Source: a virus | Reading direction: 5' to 3' (one strand) | Length of the DNA stretch: 64,000 nt | IMG/VR virus record: IMGVR_UViG_3300037042_003533 | Coordinates: 19,700-83,699 of that record | Shown: positions 1-8,005 of the stretch, one piece after another | How the letters are laid out: the number at the start of each line of letters is the position of its first letter | Position numbering within the stretch: position 1 is the first letter of the stretch | Position numbers and translations under genes: made by a program | Notes under the pieces: model-generated | What the model was told of the DNA's origin: nothing | Seen by the model: only the letters and a program-made list of their open reading frames with translations | Database searches by the model: none

Positions 1-741
1 AATGCTAATTATCGGACAGTTGAAAGCCAGGCGGCTGACATTTTCAGTTATCTGACGATGATCTACCGTTATGTCAAGCATAACGCGCGTACCATGGGTT
101 TTGACCCGGTGAACTGGTTCTTGACCATGCGCGGGGACTTGTTCCAGCAACTGACTGACTACTGGCCCTGTGTGTTTGCAACCTATCGTTGTGCTGGGTC
201 AGCAGGAAATCCCAATGGGACTGATGCTCTGACCATGCGCCAGATGGCTATGGACATGCAGAACGGGTATTATCTGATGATTGATAATGTTCGTCTGCCA
301 GTTGTTATTGATGACTTCATTCCTGAAGCCACTAATACAAATAATGCTCGTGTTCCTAGTGGCTCGTTTGCTTCTGACATCTACCTTCTGCCACAGTCTG
401 TTCGTGGTGGGATTAGCACCCTGTTCTATGAGTATTTTGACTTCACCGGGGCTAATGCTGCACTTCAGGCTGTTCAGGAAGGTCGTCTGAGCAATACCTG
501 GACAACTGACGGCGGCAAGTTCTTGTGGACAAATCAACAGACTCTCTGGTGTGTTGAGTGGATGGCTAAGATTGAGCCTCGTCTGCGTTTGCTGACGCCT
601 CATCTAGCTGGTCGCCTCCAGAATGTTATGTATTCGCCGCTTCAGCACTTCCGTGATCCTGATCCTGCTTCTGCATACTTTGTGGACGGTGGTAACCAGA
701 CTGTGGCTAACAGTCCGTATTACTCGGATCGTTATCAATAG
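1..741 (+). CDS. Major capsid protein-like, C-terminal part (5' end outside window)
   Basis: The frame is open from base 1, so the true start lies left of the window; the internal ATG at 58 has no ribosome site. About 246 codons are visible, ending TAG. The product is soluble, rich in aromatic residues and without repeats or membrane segments. It is immediately followed by a strong terminator and then by two short decoration-type genes, the usual surroundings of a tailed-phage capsid gene. The capsid call rests on this context, not on a recognised motif; another abundant virion protein remains possible. Confidence 0.6.
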   Translation, partial: NANYRTVESQAADIFSYLTMIYRYVKHNARTMGFDPVNWFLTMRGDLFQQLTDYWPCVFATYRCAGSAGNPNGTDALTMRQMAMDMQNGYYLMIDNVRLPVVIDDFIPEATNTNNARVPSGSFASDIYLLPQSVRGGISTLFYEYFDFTGANAALQAVQEGRLSNTWTTDGGKFLWTNQQTLWCVEWMAKIEPRLRLLTPHLAGRLQNVMYSPLQHFRDPDPASAYFVDGGNQTVANSPYYSDRYQ

Positions 742-759
742 GTTTGGATGGATAATTGA

Positions 760-785
760 GGGGAGGGGGAAACCTCTCCCCTTTT
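760..785 (+). terminator. Intrinsic terminator after the capsid gene
   Basis: A 9-bp GC-rich stem (760-768 with 773-781, one G-U pair) closes a GAAA tetraloop and is followed by TTTTAATT. It would end or attenuate transcription after the capsid gene, keeping downstream virion genes at a lower level. Confidence 0.85.
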
Positions 786-803
786 AATTAGGAGTTAAAT
801 AGA

Positions 804-1109
804 ATGGGTCATTTTGCAAAAGGTGGGGTGCAGAATAGTTATAGCTTCCCGTTTCTAGCTACTGGTCAGTTTATTCCCGGAACAACGGCTAAGAGATTGG
901 ATAATATACCCTGTGAACAGGTATATATAAGAGCTGGAACTTCCAATACAGGGACAATTTATGTTGGGGGAAGTAATGTAAGTTCTGCACAAGGGATGAC
1001 ATTAGCTGCTGGAGAGTTTACTCCTTGGCTCCCGATACAGAATCTAAACATGCTTTATGCAATAGGTACAGTAGCTACGGATATAATTAAGTATTTCATT
1101 GTGAGATAA
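804..1109 (+). CDS. Small head-decoration-like protein
   Basis: 101 residues, preceded by AGGAGTTAAATAGA-ATG. The central segment YIRAGTSNTGTIYVG and the later LAAGE and IQNLNMLYAIG segments have the beta-rich pattern common in small phage virion proteins encoded near the capsid gene. Ends TAA with the next ATG two bases on, so the two are translationally coupled. Function as a capsid decoration or head-associated protein is inferred from position and pattern. Confidence 0.6.
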   Translation: MGHFAKGGVQNSYSFPFLATGQFIPGTTAKRLDNIPCEQVYIRAGTSNTGTIYVGGSNVSSAQGMTLAAGEFTPWLPIQNLNMLYAIGTVATDIIKYFIVR

Positions 1110-1110
1110 T

Positions 1111-2073
1111 ATGCCTGGGTCTTTGTTAAAGCATAATGGTTCTATATATGGTAATAGTCTAGTCGGCGTGGCGGGGGGTAGTGCAGCTTATAATATAGCA
1201 CTTCCAAGTGTTATCACACCTTCCACTGACGAGAAGTTGCTGAATGGAACTTTTGCATCCTGGACTGGTGACAATCCGACGAATTGGATTACCTCCGGTG
1301 AGGTAGGCACAAATCCAGAAGTGTCTGAGGTTGGCGCGGGAGAGGGTCACGGCGGCGCTGGAACTGGTATGTGTAATATTTACACTACTGGTGCTACAGT
1401 ACACATTCGGCAGGCCGTGTTAGTTGTTCACTCCTTTTATCGTGTGACTGGCGTGGTGGATAATACAACTGGCGCGGGTGTTACCAGATACGTGGGGGCT
1501 ACTGATTTTGCTAAGGCTGGAATTACATGGAGCGTTGCTGGATCATATCAGTCAGAGATGAGGTCGCAAGGCACGACGTTCAGTATTTATCGTCAAGGCG
1601 CAACAGACACTACAATTGATAATGTGTCTGCATTATTGCTGACAAATTTGTATTCTGCTATACACTCACACACTGATTCACTGAGTTATAACCAAATTAC
1701 CATGTCGATTGCCGCTAATAGTGCGGCAGGGGTGTGGCATCGACATGTTGCATCAGGTGATGAGGTGCTGGCATATATTGATAGAATTAAGTCAACACTT
1801 TGGTTGCTTAAAAAGGTAGGCGGCACAACAACTGAGGTAGCAAGTGTGGCTATCACATATGTGGATGGTAAGGCGATCAAATTACGTCATTCTGCCGCCG
1901 ACACGTGGGAGGTGTATTACGATACACCTGCGAATCTGAACGGTGGATTTGTTGCAGCACTGATTACCAACAACACACTTACTGATATTAACTTGGATTT
2001 ATGTGATGCGGATGGTTATTTTGCAGCTAACCCTGTTACGTCTTTTGTGGATTACCGTTATGCCCCAGGTTGA
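1111..2073 (+). CDS. Virion fibre/glycan-binding protein, ends at an in-frame TGA before the phosphoesterase
   Basis: 320 residues, no signal peptide. The N-terminal third contains LLNGTFASWTGDNPTNW (about residues 44-60), the usual opening of a carbohydrate-binding jelly-roll domain; the C-terminal part looks like a second beta-sandwich. The only stop separating it from the metallophosphoesterase is one TGA (2071-2073) in the same frame, directly followed by ATG. Likely a virion-surface protein binding host or capsid glycans. Readthrough would make a 568-residue fusion. Confidence 0.6.
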   Translation: MPGSLLKHNGSIYGNSLVGVAGGSAAYNIALPSVITPSTDEKLLNGTFASWTGDNPTNWITSGEVGTNPEVSEVGAGEGHGGAGTGMCNIYTTGATVHIRQAVLVVHSFYRVTGVVDNTTGAGVTRYVGATDFAKAGITWSVAGSYQSEMRSQGTTFSIYRQGATDTTIDNVSALLLTNLYSAIHSHTDSLSYNQITMSIAANSAAGVWHRHVASGDEVLAYIDRIKSTLWLLKKVGGTTTEVASVAITYVDGKAIKLRHSAADTWEVYYDTPANLNGGFVAALITNNTLTDINLDLCDADGYFAANPVTSFVDYRYAPG

Positions 2074-2817
2074 ATGCACGTCGTACCGGGGGAGGTGCTG
2101 GCTACGCTGACAATCTATGCACAAACAGATTGTCACGTAGAATACTTGGGACAAGTTGGTTATGACCCAGGCAATGCAGCAGGCGAAGCTAACTTTGTGA
2201 CGTGGATCGCACTGGCTAACGCAGCAGGGTGTGATGCGGCTATTAGCATGGGTGACATGGTACAAACGACAGAGAACGTGCCAGAGGCGGGCAATTATCT
2301 AGATACACTAAGCAACTCATATGCTGTCATGGGAAATCACGAGATGGCTGTGCCCTATGCAACTACAAAAGCAACAGCGGTTACTGAGTATAGTATGCCA
2401 TCTAGTTACTATGTTACGACGATTGGGTTCTTGAGACTTATTATCTTGGATGATCAATATGATGAGTTTGATGCTGATTACCCAGGACTTGCAGGATGTC
2501 TACCTGACACTGAGATAGCTTGGCTTGCTGGAGAGTTGAATGCTTGGCCGGGGCCTGTGCTGGTTTGTAACCATCACCCAATTGTATCAACACACTTCAA
2601 CACAGATGACATTGTGGCAATTTTGGCGGTGCTTGGTACTCGCAGCAATATATGGTTTCTTAATGGACACATACACCCAACCGCCAACGTGTTACGACCA
2701 CTGGCGAGTACATTCCAATGGACACTGGCGGCTACGGTGGATGGTAAGTATTCGATTATCACGATAACACAGTATTCACACGCTGTTAAGTTTGCGATTG
2801 CACAACAGACATTTTGA
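2074..2817 (+). CDS. Calcineurin-like metallophosphoesterase
   Basis: 247 residues with all the metal-binding motifs of the family in order: D19-x-H21, G60-D61, GNHE (87-90), H167/H168 and GH-x-H (198-201). Enzymes of this fold hydrolyse phosphomono- or diesters with a two-metal centre; the substrate here is unknown. The ATG follows the TGA of the fibre ORF without a gap and has no Shine-Dalgarno site, so it is made either by termination-reinitiation or by TGA readthrough. A virion-borne phosphatase or teichoic/glycerophosphate-cleaving activity at the cell surface fits the fusion to a glycan-binding part, but that is inference. Confidence 0.85.
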   Translation: MHVVPGEVLATLTIYAQTDCHVEYLGQVGYDPGNAAGEANFVTWIALANAAGCDAAISMGDMVQTTENVPEAGNYLDTLSNSYAVMGNHEMAVPYATTKATAVTEYSMPSSYYVTTIGFLRLIILDDQYDEFDADYPGLAGCLPDTEIAWLAGELNAWPGPVLVCNHHPIVSTHFNTDDIVAILAVLGTRSNIWFLNGHIHPTANVLRPLASTFQWTLAATVDGKYSIITITQYSHAVKFAIAQQTF

Positions 2818-2860
2818 TAAGCGATAAGCGTTATAATCAGTAAGTATTTTAGGAGATAAT

Positions 2861-3472
2861 ATGGCACGGGGAGTTTTAGGGGGGAATGCCACACCAGTTT
2901 ATATCACGGGGAGTGATGTAACTGAAACTGAGGCTATAAATGTTCAGATTACCTCCCCCTCCGGAGGGGAGATTTATGATGAACTGACAGGGGCTATGCT
3001 GTCTATAGATATTGCTCATCATGAAGTTCATGAAGGGCATAGTTTTGTAGCATCCACATATAACTCCGCTGTCGTGAACAGTGCTTCCTTAATCTTACTT
3101 ATTACAACGACCTCTAAGTCCCCACATCTGGTGTTCAGGTGTGCTGCTGGAGGAGATGCCACGGTCACCTTTTACGAGGGAGTAACAACAATAACAGATG
3201 GCACAGTTGTAGCAGTAGTTAATTTGAGCCGAATATCTACTGAGGTATCTTCGGTTACCGCACATCATACTCCCAACACTTCAGGTTTAGGAACAACCTT
3301 AGAAACACAATTCCTAGCAGGCGGAACGGGACCGAGCCAGTCTAGTGGTTCTGAAGTTAGACGTAATACAGAATGGATTCTAAGGACAAATACTAAATAT
3401 CAGATTACTGTCACTAATATATCTGGCAACAATCAACCAGTTTCCATCAACATAGAATTCTATACCCTTTAG
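2861..3472 (+). CDS. Virion structural protein, function unknown
   Basis: 203 residues, preceded by TTAGGAGATAAT-ATG. Beta-rich with many Ser/Thr/Val, and no membrane segment or signal peptide; the C-terminus EWILRTNTKYQITVTNIS resembles the closing strands of phage head-fibre or decoration folds. Last gene before a strong terminator, so it belongs to the capsid/decoration transcript. Not assigned to a named family. Confidence 0.6.
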   Translation: MARGVLGGNATPVYITGSDVTETEAINVQITSPSGGEIYDELTGAMLSIDIAHHEVHEGHSFVASTYNSAVVNSASLILLITTTSKSPHLVFRCAAGGDATVTFYEGVTTITDGTVVAVVNLSRISTEVSSVTAHHTPNTSGLGTTLETQFLAGGTGPSQSSGSEVRRNTEWILRTNTKYQITVTNISGNNQPVSINIEFYTL

Positions 3473-3502
3473 GGTTTATTTTCCTACGGGAAATTAACTA
3501 GA

Positions 3503-3540
3503 GCAGGCATAAGTCTCTCCCTATGCCTGCTTTTAATTTT
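3503..3540 (+). terminator. Intrinsic terminator closing the head-decoration block
   Basis: A perfect 9-bp stem (GCAGGCATA at 3503-3511 with its complement at 3522-3530), 10-nt loop, followed by TTTTAATTTT. Confidence 0.93.
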
Positions 3541-3545
3541 GGGGG

Positions 3546-3574
3546 TTGCAAAGGAGAGAAAAATGGTATACAAT
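3546..3574 (+). promoter_or_regulatory. Sigma-70-type promoter for the glycan-modification block
   Basis: TTGCAA at 3546-3551, a 17-nt spacer and TACAAT at 3569-3574, placed right after the terminator. The predicted start of transcription (about 3581) leaves just enough leader for the GGGAGAG ribosome site of the next gene. Confidence 0.6.
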
Positions 3575-3598
3575 TATAGGTATGGGAGAGAAATAAAC

Positions 3599-3946
3599 AT
3601 GACTTCAAACGACGGCTCAGAAAATAAAGCCCCAACAGAAAAAATTGAAGATTATTTGGGTTGGCTATTAGCAGGCAAACTTGCTGAATGGCTTGGTATG
3701 AAGGTTGGTGTAGAGCAGAGTGGGGACGGTGAAGTATTTATTCTAGTTATAGAATTGCCCTCTGGTCAGGTACACAAAGTTATCCCCGGCTATGCTGTGG
3801 AAGGTAAGTGGAAGAAGTTTAATTCAGAAGATTATCAAAACCGCAGACATTTTGATGAGGTTAGGTCTATTGAAGATTGCCTGAACGGGTTTTTAGTATT
3901 ACAACACAAGTTGGTTATTCCTGAGCAGAAAGAGGAAATTGAATAG
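3599..3946 (+). CDS. Hypothetical protein, first gene of the glycan block
   Basis: 115 residues from ATG 3599, which has GGGAGAG eight bases upstream. An upstream in-frame ATG at 3563 also has a GGAG site but would start inside the predicted promoter, so 3599 is preferred. The protein is acidic with an N-terminal Asn/Ser/Glu-rich tail and no recognised motif. Its stop TAG shares one base with the GTG of the dehydratase gene. Confidence 0.55.
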   Translation: MTSNDGSENKAPTEKIEDYLGWLLAGKLAEWLGMKVGVEQSGDGEVFILVIELPSGQVHKVIPGYAVEGKWKKFNSEDYQNRRHFDEVRSIEDCLNGFLVLQHKLVIPEQKEEIE

Positions 3947-4893
3947 TGTCTGAATATAGAGGACTAAAAGGGAAAGTTTGTATTTCTGGGGGCACAGGTT
4001 CTCTCGGAACTGCTATCTTATCCAGAGCAGAAAGAGAGAATTGGGATTGTTCGTTTAGTATTTTTGCAAGAAATGAATTAAAGATAAACCAAACAAAAGC
4101 TCGGTTTCCTGATGTAGAGTGCAGGGTTGGGGATGTCCAGGACATAGATTTTCTGCGTACTGCTTTCATAGATTGTGATTTGATAATTCATGCGGCTGCT
4201 GCCAAAGTTGTCCCTCTGTGTGAAAGCAATGTGCGTAATTCTATCTTGTCTAATGTGATGGGAACAATGACAGTTTGTCAAGCGGCTGTGGAGTGTGGAG
4301 TAGGGCGGGTTGTTACTATTCTAACTGACAAACTCGTAAAATCGACTACGGTATATGGTGCAGGGAAATTCTTAGCTGGAGCCATCACTAGAGAAGCAAA
4401 CGCTTGGGGAAACACTCAATTTAATTCGACGCGCTATGGAAACGTGGTTGGATCAGCGAACTCCATCCGGCCCAGACTACTAGAGTTGAGGGAGCAGGGC
4501 AAGCCATTTGTGATTACTGACTCACGTTGTACACGGTTCTGGCTAACCTACCAAGATGCTATTAACCTTATTTTAGTGGCTTCTGATTTAGAAGAGCCTG
4601 GAACTACAGTAGTTCCTAAAGCTCCGGCAAGTTTGGTATTGGACTTATTCAAGGCCGTTGACCCAGATTGGCCTGTTGTTGAAGAATCTATCCGGCCTGG
4701 CGAGAAGATTCATGAGCAACTTATAGATGAGGTTGAATCCAGGCAAACGTATGATAATGGGGAGTATTTTATAGTTTACCCACCGGATAGTAATAAGGGT
4801 ACAAACCTACCGGATGGTTACGGGTACTACAGCAACAATCCTGCCCATCAACTGACTGTAAAAGAGTTGAAGCACATGATGGAGAGTAACTAA
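3946..4893 (+). CDS. Nucleotide-sugar dehydratase/epimerase, CapD/PseB-like
   Basis: 315 residues, GTG start overlapping the previous stop, AGAGGA upstream. An N-terminal Rossmann motif GGTGSLG (about residues 16-22) binds NAD(P). The segment TDKLVKSTTVYGAGKF matches the catalytic region of UDP-GlcNAc 4,6-dehydratases, with Y-x3-K reading YGAGK. These enzymes start synthesis of unusual deoxy-amino sugars. With the methyltransferase and glycosyltransferases next to it, it probably makes a sugar for glycosylating phage or host-surface components. Confidence 0.82.
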   Translation: MSEYRGLKGKVCISGGTGSLGTAILSRAERENWDCSFSIFARNELKINQTKARFPDVECRVGDVQDIDFLRTAFIDCDLIIHAAAAKVVPLCESNVRNSILSNVMGTMTVCQAAVECGVGRVVTILTDKLVKSTTVYGAGKFLAGAITREANAWGNTQFNSTRYGNVVGSANSIRPRLLELREQGKPFVITDSRCTRFWLTYQDAINLILVASDLEEPGTTVVPKAPASLVLDLFKAVDPDWPVVEESIRPGEKIHEQLIDEVESRQTYDNGEYFIVYPPDSNKGTNLPDGYGYYSNNPAHQLTVKELKHMMESN

Positions 4894-5444
4894 TGTACCG
4901 TTATCAGGAACTGAACGGGAATTGCCCCTATGCTATGCCCGAAGAGTTGGAGTTTATCCGTCAAGAAGCTCTCAAACTCTCTCAGGATCAGCGACTAGTG
5001 ATGTTGGGTTGCGGGCCCGGCGTGATGGCAGTGAGTGCCCTAGAAGCCCACCCTCATCCACCCCTCACATCTATTGTAGATTTAGACACATTCTACTACT
5101 GTGAGGCCCACCTGCGCGGGGCTGGAGTAGATTTGACTAGAGTTGCCTTCCTGACTGGAGATTCATCTAAGATCGGCGAGTTGTGGGATATTCCAATTGA
5201 CTTTTTGATTGTTGACGGCGATCACACCTACAGTGGTGTCAAAAAGGACATCCGCGCCTGGTGGGGCACTGTCAAGGTAGGGGGAACAATATTTTTCCAC
5301 GACTCCCTTGAACGCGACGGCGGATTTAATGGCTCAGGAGATTGGGAGTTTGGCGGGGTTCATTGGGCAATCGAGGATAGCAAGGATAGTAGCTGGGAGT
5401 TTGTTTGTAGTGTAGGAATAAGTGAGGTTTACCGAAAGGTTTGA
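4893..5444 (+). CDS. Class I SAM-dependent methyltransferase (Methyltransf_24-like)
   Basis: 183 residues, ATG overlapping the previous TAA. Motif I is LGCGPG (about 48-53); DFLIVDGDHTYSGVKKDI followed by VGGTIFFHD is the typical second half of Methyltransf_24 and cephalosporin-hydroxylase-like enzymes, which often act on sugars in glycan clusters. O-methylation of the sugar made by the neighbouring dehydratase is a reasonable inference. Confidence 0.8.
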   Translation: MYRYQELNGNCPYAMPEELEFIRQEALKLSQDQRLVMLGCGPGVMAVSALEAHPHPPLTSIVDLDTFYYCEAHLRGAGVDLTRVAFLTGDSSKIGELWDIPIDFLIVDGDHTYSGVKKDIRAWWGTVKVGGTIFFHDSLERDGGFNGSGDWEFGGVHWAIEDSKDSSWEFVCSVGISEVYRKV

Positions 5445-5446
5445 GC

Positions 5447-6139
5447 GTGGGAGAGATACCTGCTGTTTATTGTTTGATAACAACCTATAACCGGCTAGAG
5501 ATGTGTCTACGAACGGTTCGGGGGATTAAAGAAAATCTCCGATGGCCGAATCTTGGATTTATTCTTGTAGATGATGGGTCTGGGCAGGAATATGTGGATA
5601 GGGTTGTTGAGGAAATTGGTGTAACTAACCACCTTTGGGTTTATCAGAGTAATCATAAGGGTGTTGGGCACAACATGAATGTGGGGTTGCAGCACATATT
5701 TGATCTAGGAGGTGAACTATTAATGCTCCTTGAAGATGATTGGGAGCTAACTACCCCCCTTGATTTAACTCCTTATGTCAATGTGGTGCTAAACAATGAT
5801 GTAGGACTTATTCGTATGGGCTACCTGAACGTAGGACTAAGGGCTGAATTGGTAAGTCACGAGAATATGCTGTGGTGGCAACTGGAAAGGAAACCAGAAG
5901 TTCAGCAGTACACATACACAGGCCACGCAGGACTCCGTCACAAGCGACTGTTTGATAGAGTTGGGATGTTCTCGGAGGGGCTTTCTCCAGGACAGAATGA
6001 GTTGGATTATTGCTCGAAGTATAACTATGCACAAAATCCCCCAGCAATTCTTTGGCCCGCAGAGTGGGGCGTGTGGGGAAAGTTTGAGCACATCGGCGGC
6101 GATAGTCTCTCCTCGATAGTCCCTGGGGGAGGTGGGTAA
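5447..6139 (+). CDS. Glycosyltransferase family 2 (GT-A fold)
   Basis: About 230 residues. The frame opens at TTG 5441, overlapping the previous stop, but GAAAGG at 5434-5439 is better placed for GTG 5447. The N-terminus YCLITTYNRLEMCLRTV and FILVDDGS are the GT2 nucleotide-sugar-binding strands; LLEDDW supplies the DxD-like metal site. Donor and acceptor unknown. Confidence 0.82.
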   Translation: MGEIPAVYCLITTYNRLEMCLRTVRGIKENLRWPNLGFILVDDGSGQEYVDRVVEEIGVTNHLWVYQSNHKGVGHNMNVGLQHIFDLGGELLMLLEDDWELTTPLDLTPYVNVVLNNDVGLIRMGYLNVGLRAELVSHENMLWWQLERKPEVQQYTYTGHAGLRHKRLFDRVGMFSEGLSPGQNELDYCSKYNYAQNPPAILWPAEWGVWGKFEHIGGDSLSSIVPGGGG

Positions 6140-6807
6140 TGGTGCTTCCGATTTCGGTAGTTATTCCAGTCGGCCCACAAGAAGCCTACAAGGATTACTT
6201 GGAGGAGTGCATACAAAGTGTATACGAGAACGATCCTGCCGAAGTAATCGTGATTGACGATTTAGCCAACCTGGGGCCGCGCTGGAAGCAGAAGCATTCT
6301 GAAATACAATACTATAGAAATGACTGGCTTACGGGCTGTTCAGATTCGTGGAACAGGGGGGTTGCCCGTGCTGAGAACGAGTTAGTGTTCCTAATGGGCA
6401 GCGATGATAAATTCACCTCCCCCCATTGCTTGGAAGCCTGTGTCAATGCCTATGAGACCAACAACTATCTGGATGCCTGGTACAATGTTACCTGCATTAC
6501 TCAGTCTGGGGAGATAGTTTCGGCGTTTAACAACGCAGCAGCAGTCACACGCGGTCTTTGGCAGCTTCTAGGGGGCTTTGGCCCTAGCGCCTTTGCCGCC
6601 CCCGATGCCTGGGCAGTATCGATCATGATGGTGCATATGTCAGAAAGACTGATACAGGTGGAAAAAGATGTGCCACACTACTGGGTAAGAGAACATTCCG
6701 AACAGGATACACCCAGACAGTTTGGTAGGTTCTTCGAGGCTGCTCACAGTATCCGCAATATCGCGACACGGGATTGGGTTCCGCCAACATGGAAAGGTTG
6801 GGAATGA
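6139..6807 (+). CDS. Glycosyltransferase family 2
   Basis: 222 residues, ATG overlapping the previous TAA. Starts LPISVVIPVGP, then VIVIDD and FLMGSDD, the usual GT2 N-terminal strands and metal-binding acidic cluster. Part of the same translationally coupled glycan operon; the next gene starts inside its last codons (ATGA). Confidence 0.8.
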   Translation: MVLPISVVIPVGPQEAYKDYLEECIQSVYENDPAEVIVIDDLANLGPRWKQKHSEIQYYRNDWLTGCSDSWNRGVARAENELVFLMGSDDKFTSPHCLEACVNAYETNNYLDAWYNVTCITQSGEIVSAFNNAAAVTRGLWQLLGGFGPSAFAAPDAWAVSIMMVHMSERLIQVEKDVPHYWVREHSEQDTPRQFGRFFEAAHSIRNIATRDWVPPTWKGWE

Positions 6808-7070
6808 TGGTAAACCGACGTAAAGAAATCACAGAAGAAGAAGCAAAACGGGTTATCCCTAATGGAGTTTATTGCTATGACTACGAAGGCGGAGAGTATA
6901 GGAGATGTCCCTTCTTGGAGATTATGACTAAGGAAGATGATGGTCAAACTTATGAAGAGGGCTGGTGCCATTATTTACACGAAACCGATCTCCTGCTGTG
7001 GGATGCTGTGAAACTGTGTGCTGTCAATGATGAAATTACGTGGGATGAAGAAGGAAACGAGGTAAAATAA
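6804..7070 (+). CDS. Small acidic hypothetical protein
   Basis: 88 residues from ATG 6804, which overlaps the previous TGA (ATGA) and has GGAAAGG upstream; the frame continues upstream to a TTG that lacks a ribosome site. Contains CYDYEGGEYRRCPF and a CHYLHE segment, so metal binding through Cys/His is possible. No family recognised. Confidence 0.65.
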   Translation: MMVNRRKEITEEEAKRVIPNGVYCYDYEGGEYRRCPFLEIMTKEDDGQTYEEGWCHYLHETDLLLWDAVKLCAVNDEITWDEEGNEVK

Positions 7071-8005
7071 TGGCGTGGAAGGAGGGCCGAAAGGATTTAA
7101 CTGGACAAGTGTTTGGCAGGTTGACTGTGATTGGGTTTAGTCATACAAATAATAAGCGTCTTTCATACTGGAAAGTCACCTGTTCTTGTGGGGCTCAGAA
7201 AGTTGTTCGTGGAGCAAGCTTAATTGCCGGTGAAATTAGAAGTTGTGGGTGTCTGCAAAAAGAATCTACTATAAAACAGCGCCTAGATTTAACAGGGGAA
7301 GTTTTTGGAAGACTGACCGTCTTAGAGTTTAGTCATATAAATAAAAATAGACAAACAATGTGGCGGGTACAATGCTCGTGTGGGAACCAAAAAATTATGG
7401 GTGGGAGTACAATTAAAAATGGGTATATCTTGAGTTGTGGTTGTCTAAACCATGAGTTAGAAAGTAAAGGGTGCTACAAAAATTTAGTGGGACAACGATT
7501 TGGTAGGTTGTTGGTGATGGAGCGAACAGAAAGAAGGCAAGGGAGGCAGATAATTTGGCGCTGTTTATGCTCCTGTGGCAAGGAAACCTTTGTTAGAACA
7601 GGAAGTTTAACAAGTTTATGGACACAAAGTTGTGGGTGTCTTAATAGAGATGTAATAACTACCCACGGTAAGAGTAAAACAAAGGAATATAATACAGCCA
7701 GAAATAGAATAAGATATGAACGAAAACGCAACCAAGACGGGGAGTGGACAATTTTAATGGAAATTTGTCTTAGGGATTACCAACCTGCTTGTGTGGTTTG
7801 TGGCTCAACTGATAGTTTATCTGTGGATCATGTTGTTCCTGTTGCTAAAGGAGGGGGGCTCAAACCTGGAACGGCTTGTATTCTCTGTAAACGACACAAC
7901 AGTATGAAGGGGGCCAAATCCTTGGATCAACTTCCCTTAGATATGGCAAACAAGATCAGGGATGCTGCTGAATCCTTTCGGGTTGCGTGGTCAGGGGGTT
8001 TTTAA
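7070..8005 (+). CDS. HNH endonuclease with three tandem zinc-finger-like DNA-binding repeats
   Basis: 311 residues. Residues 9-63, 73-127 and 138-192 are three copies of one module (LTG-x-FGRLTV ... W-x-V-x-CSCG ... SCGCL), each with a C-x-C...C-x-C set that should hold zinc. Residues 241-281 form the nuclease: CVVC, then VDHVVP with the catalytic His, then C-x2-C-x2-HN. This layout is typical of free-standing homing or mobility endonucleases of phages. It sits between two glycosyltransferase genes with overlapping ends, so it has been fitted into the operon without breaking it. Confidence 0.88.
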   Translation: MAWKEGRKDLTGQVFGRLTVIGFSHTNNKRLSYWKVTCSCGAQKVVRGASLIAGEIRSCGCLQKESTIKQRLDLTGEVFGRLTVLEFSHINKNRQTMWRVQCSCGNQKIMGGSTIKNGYILSCGCLNHELESKGCYKNLVGQRFGRLLVMERTERRQGRQIIWRCLCSCGKETFVRTGSLTSLWTQSCGCLNRDVITTHGKSKTKEYNTARNRIRYERKRNQDGEWTILMEICLRDYQPACVVCGSTDSLSVDHVVPVAKGGGLKPGTACILCKRHNSMKGAKSLDQLPLDMANKIRDAAESFRVAWSGGF

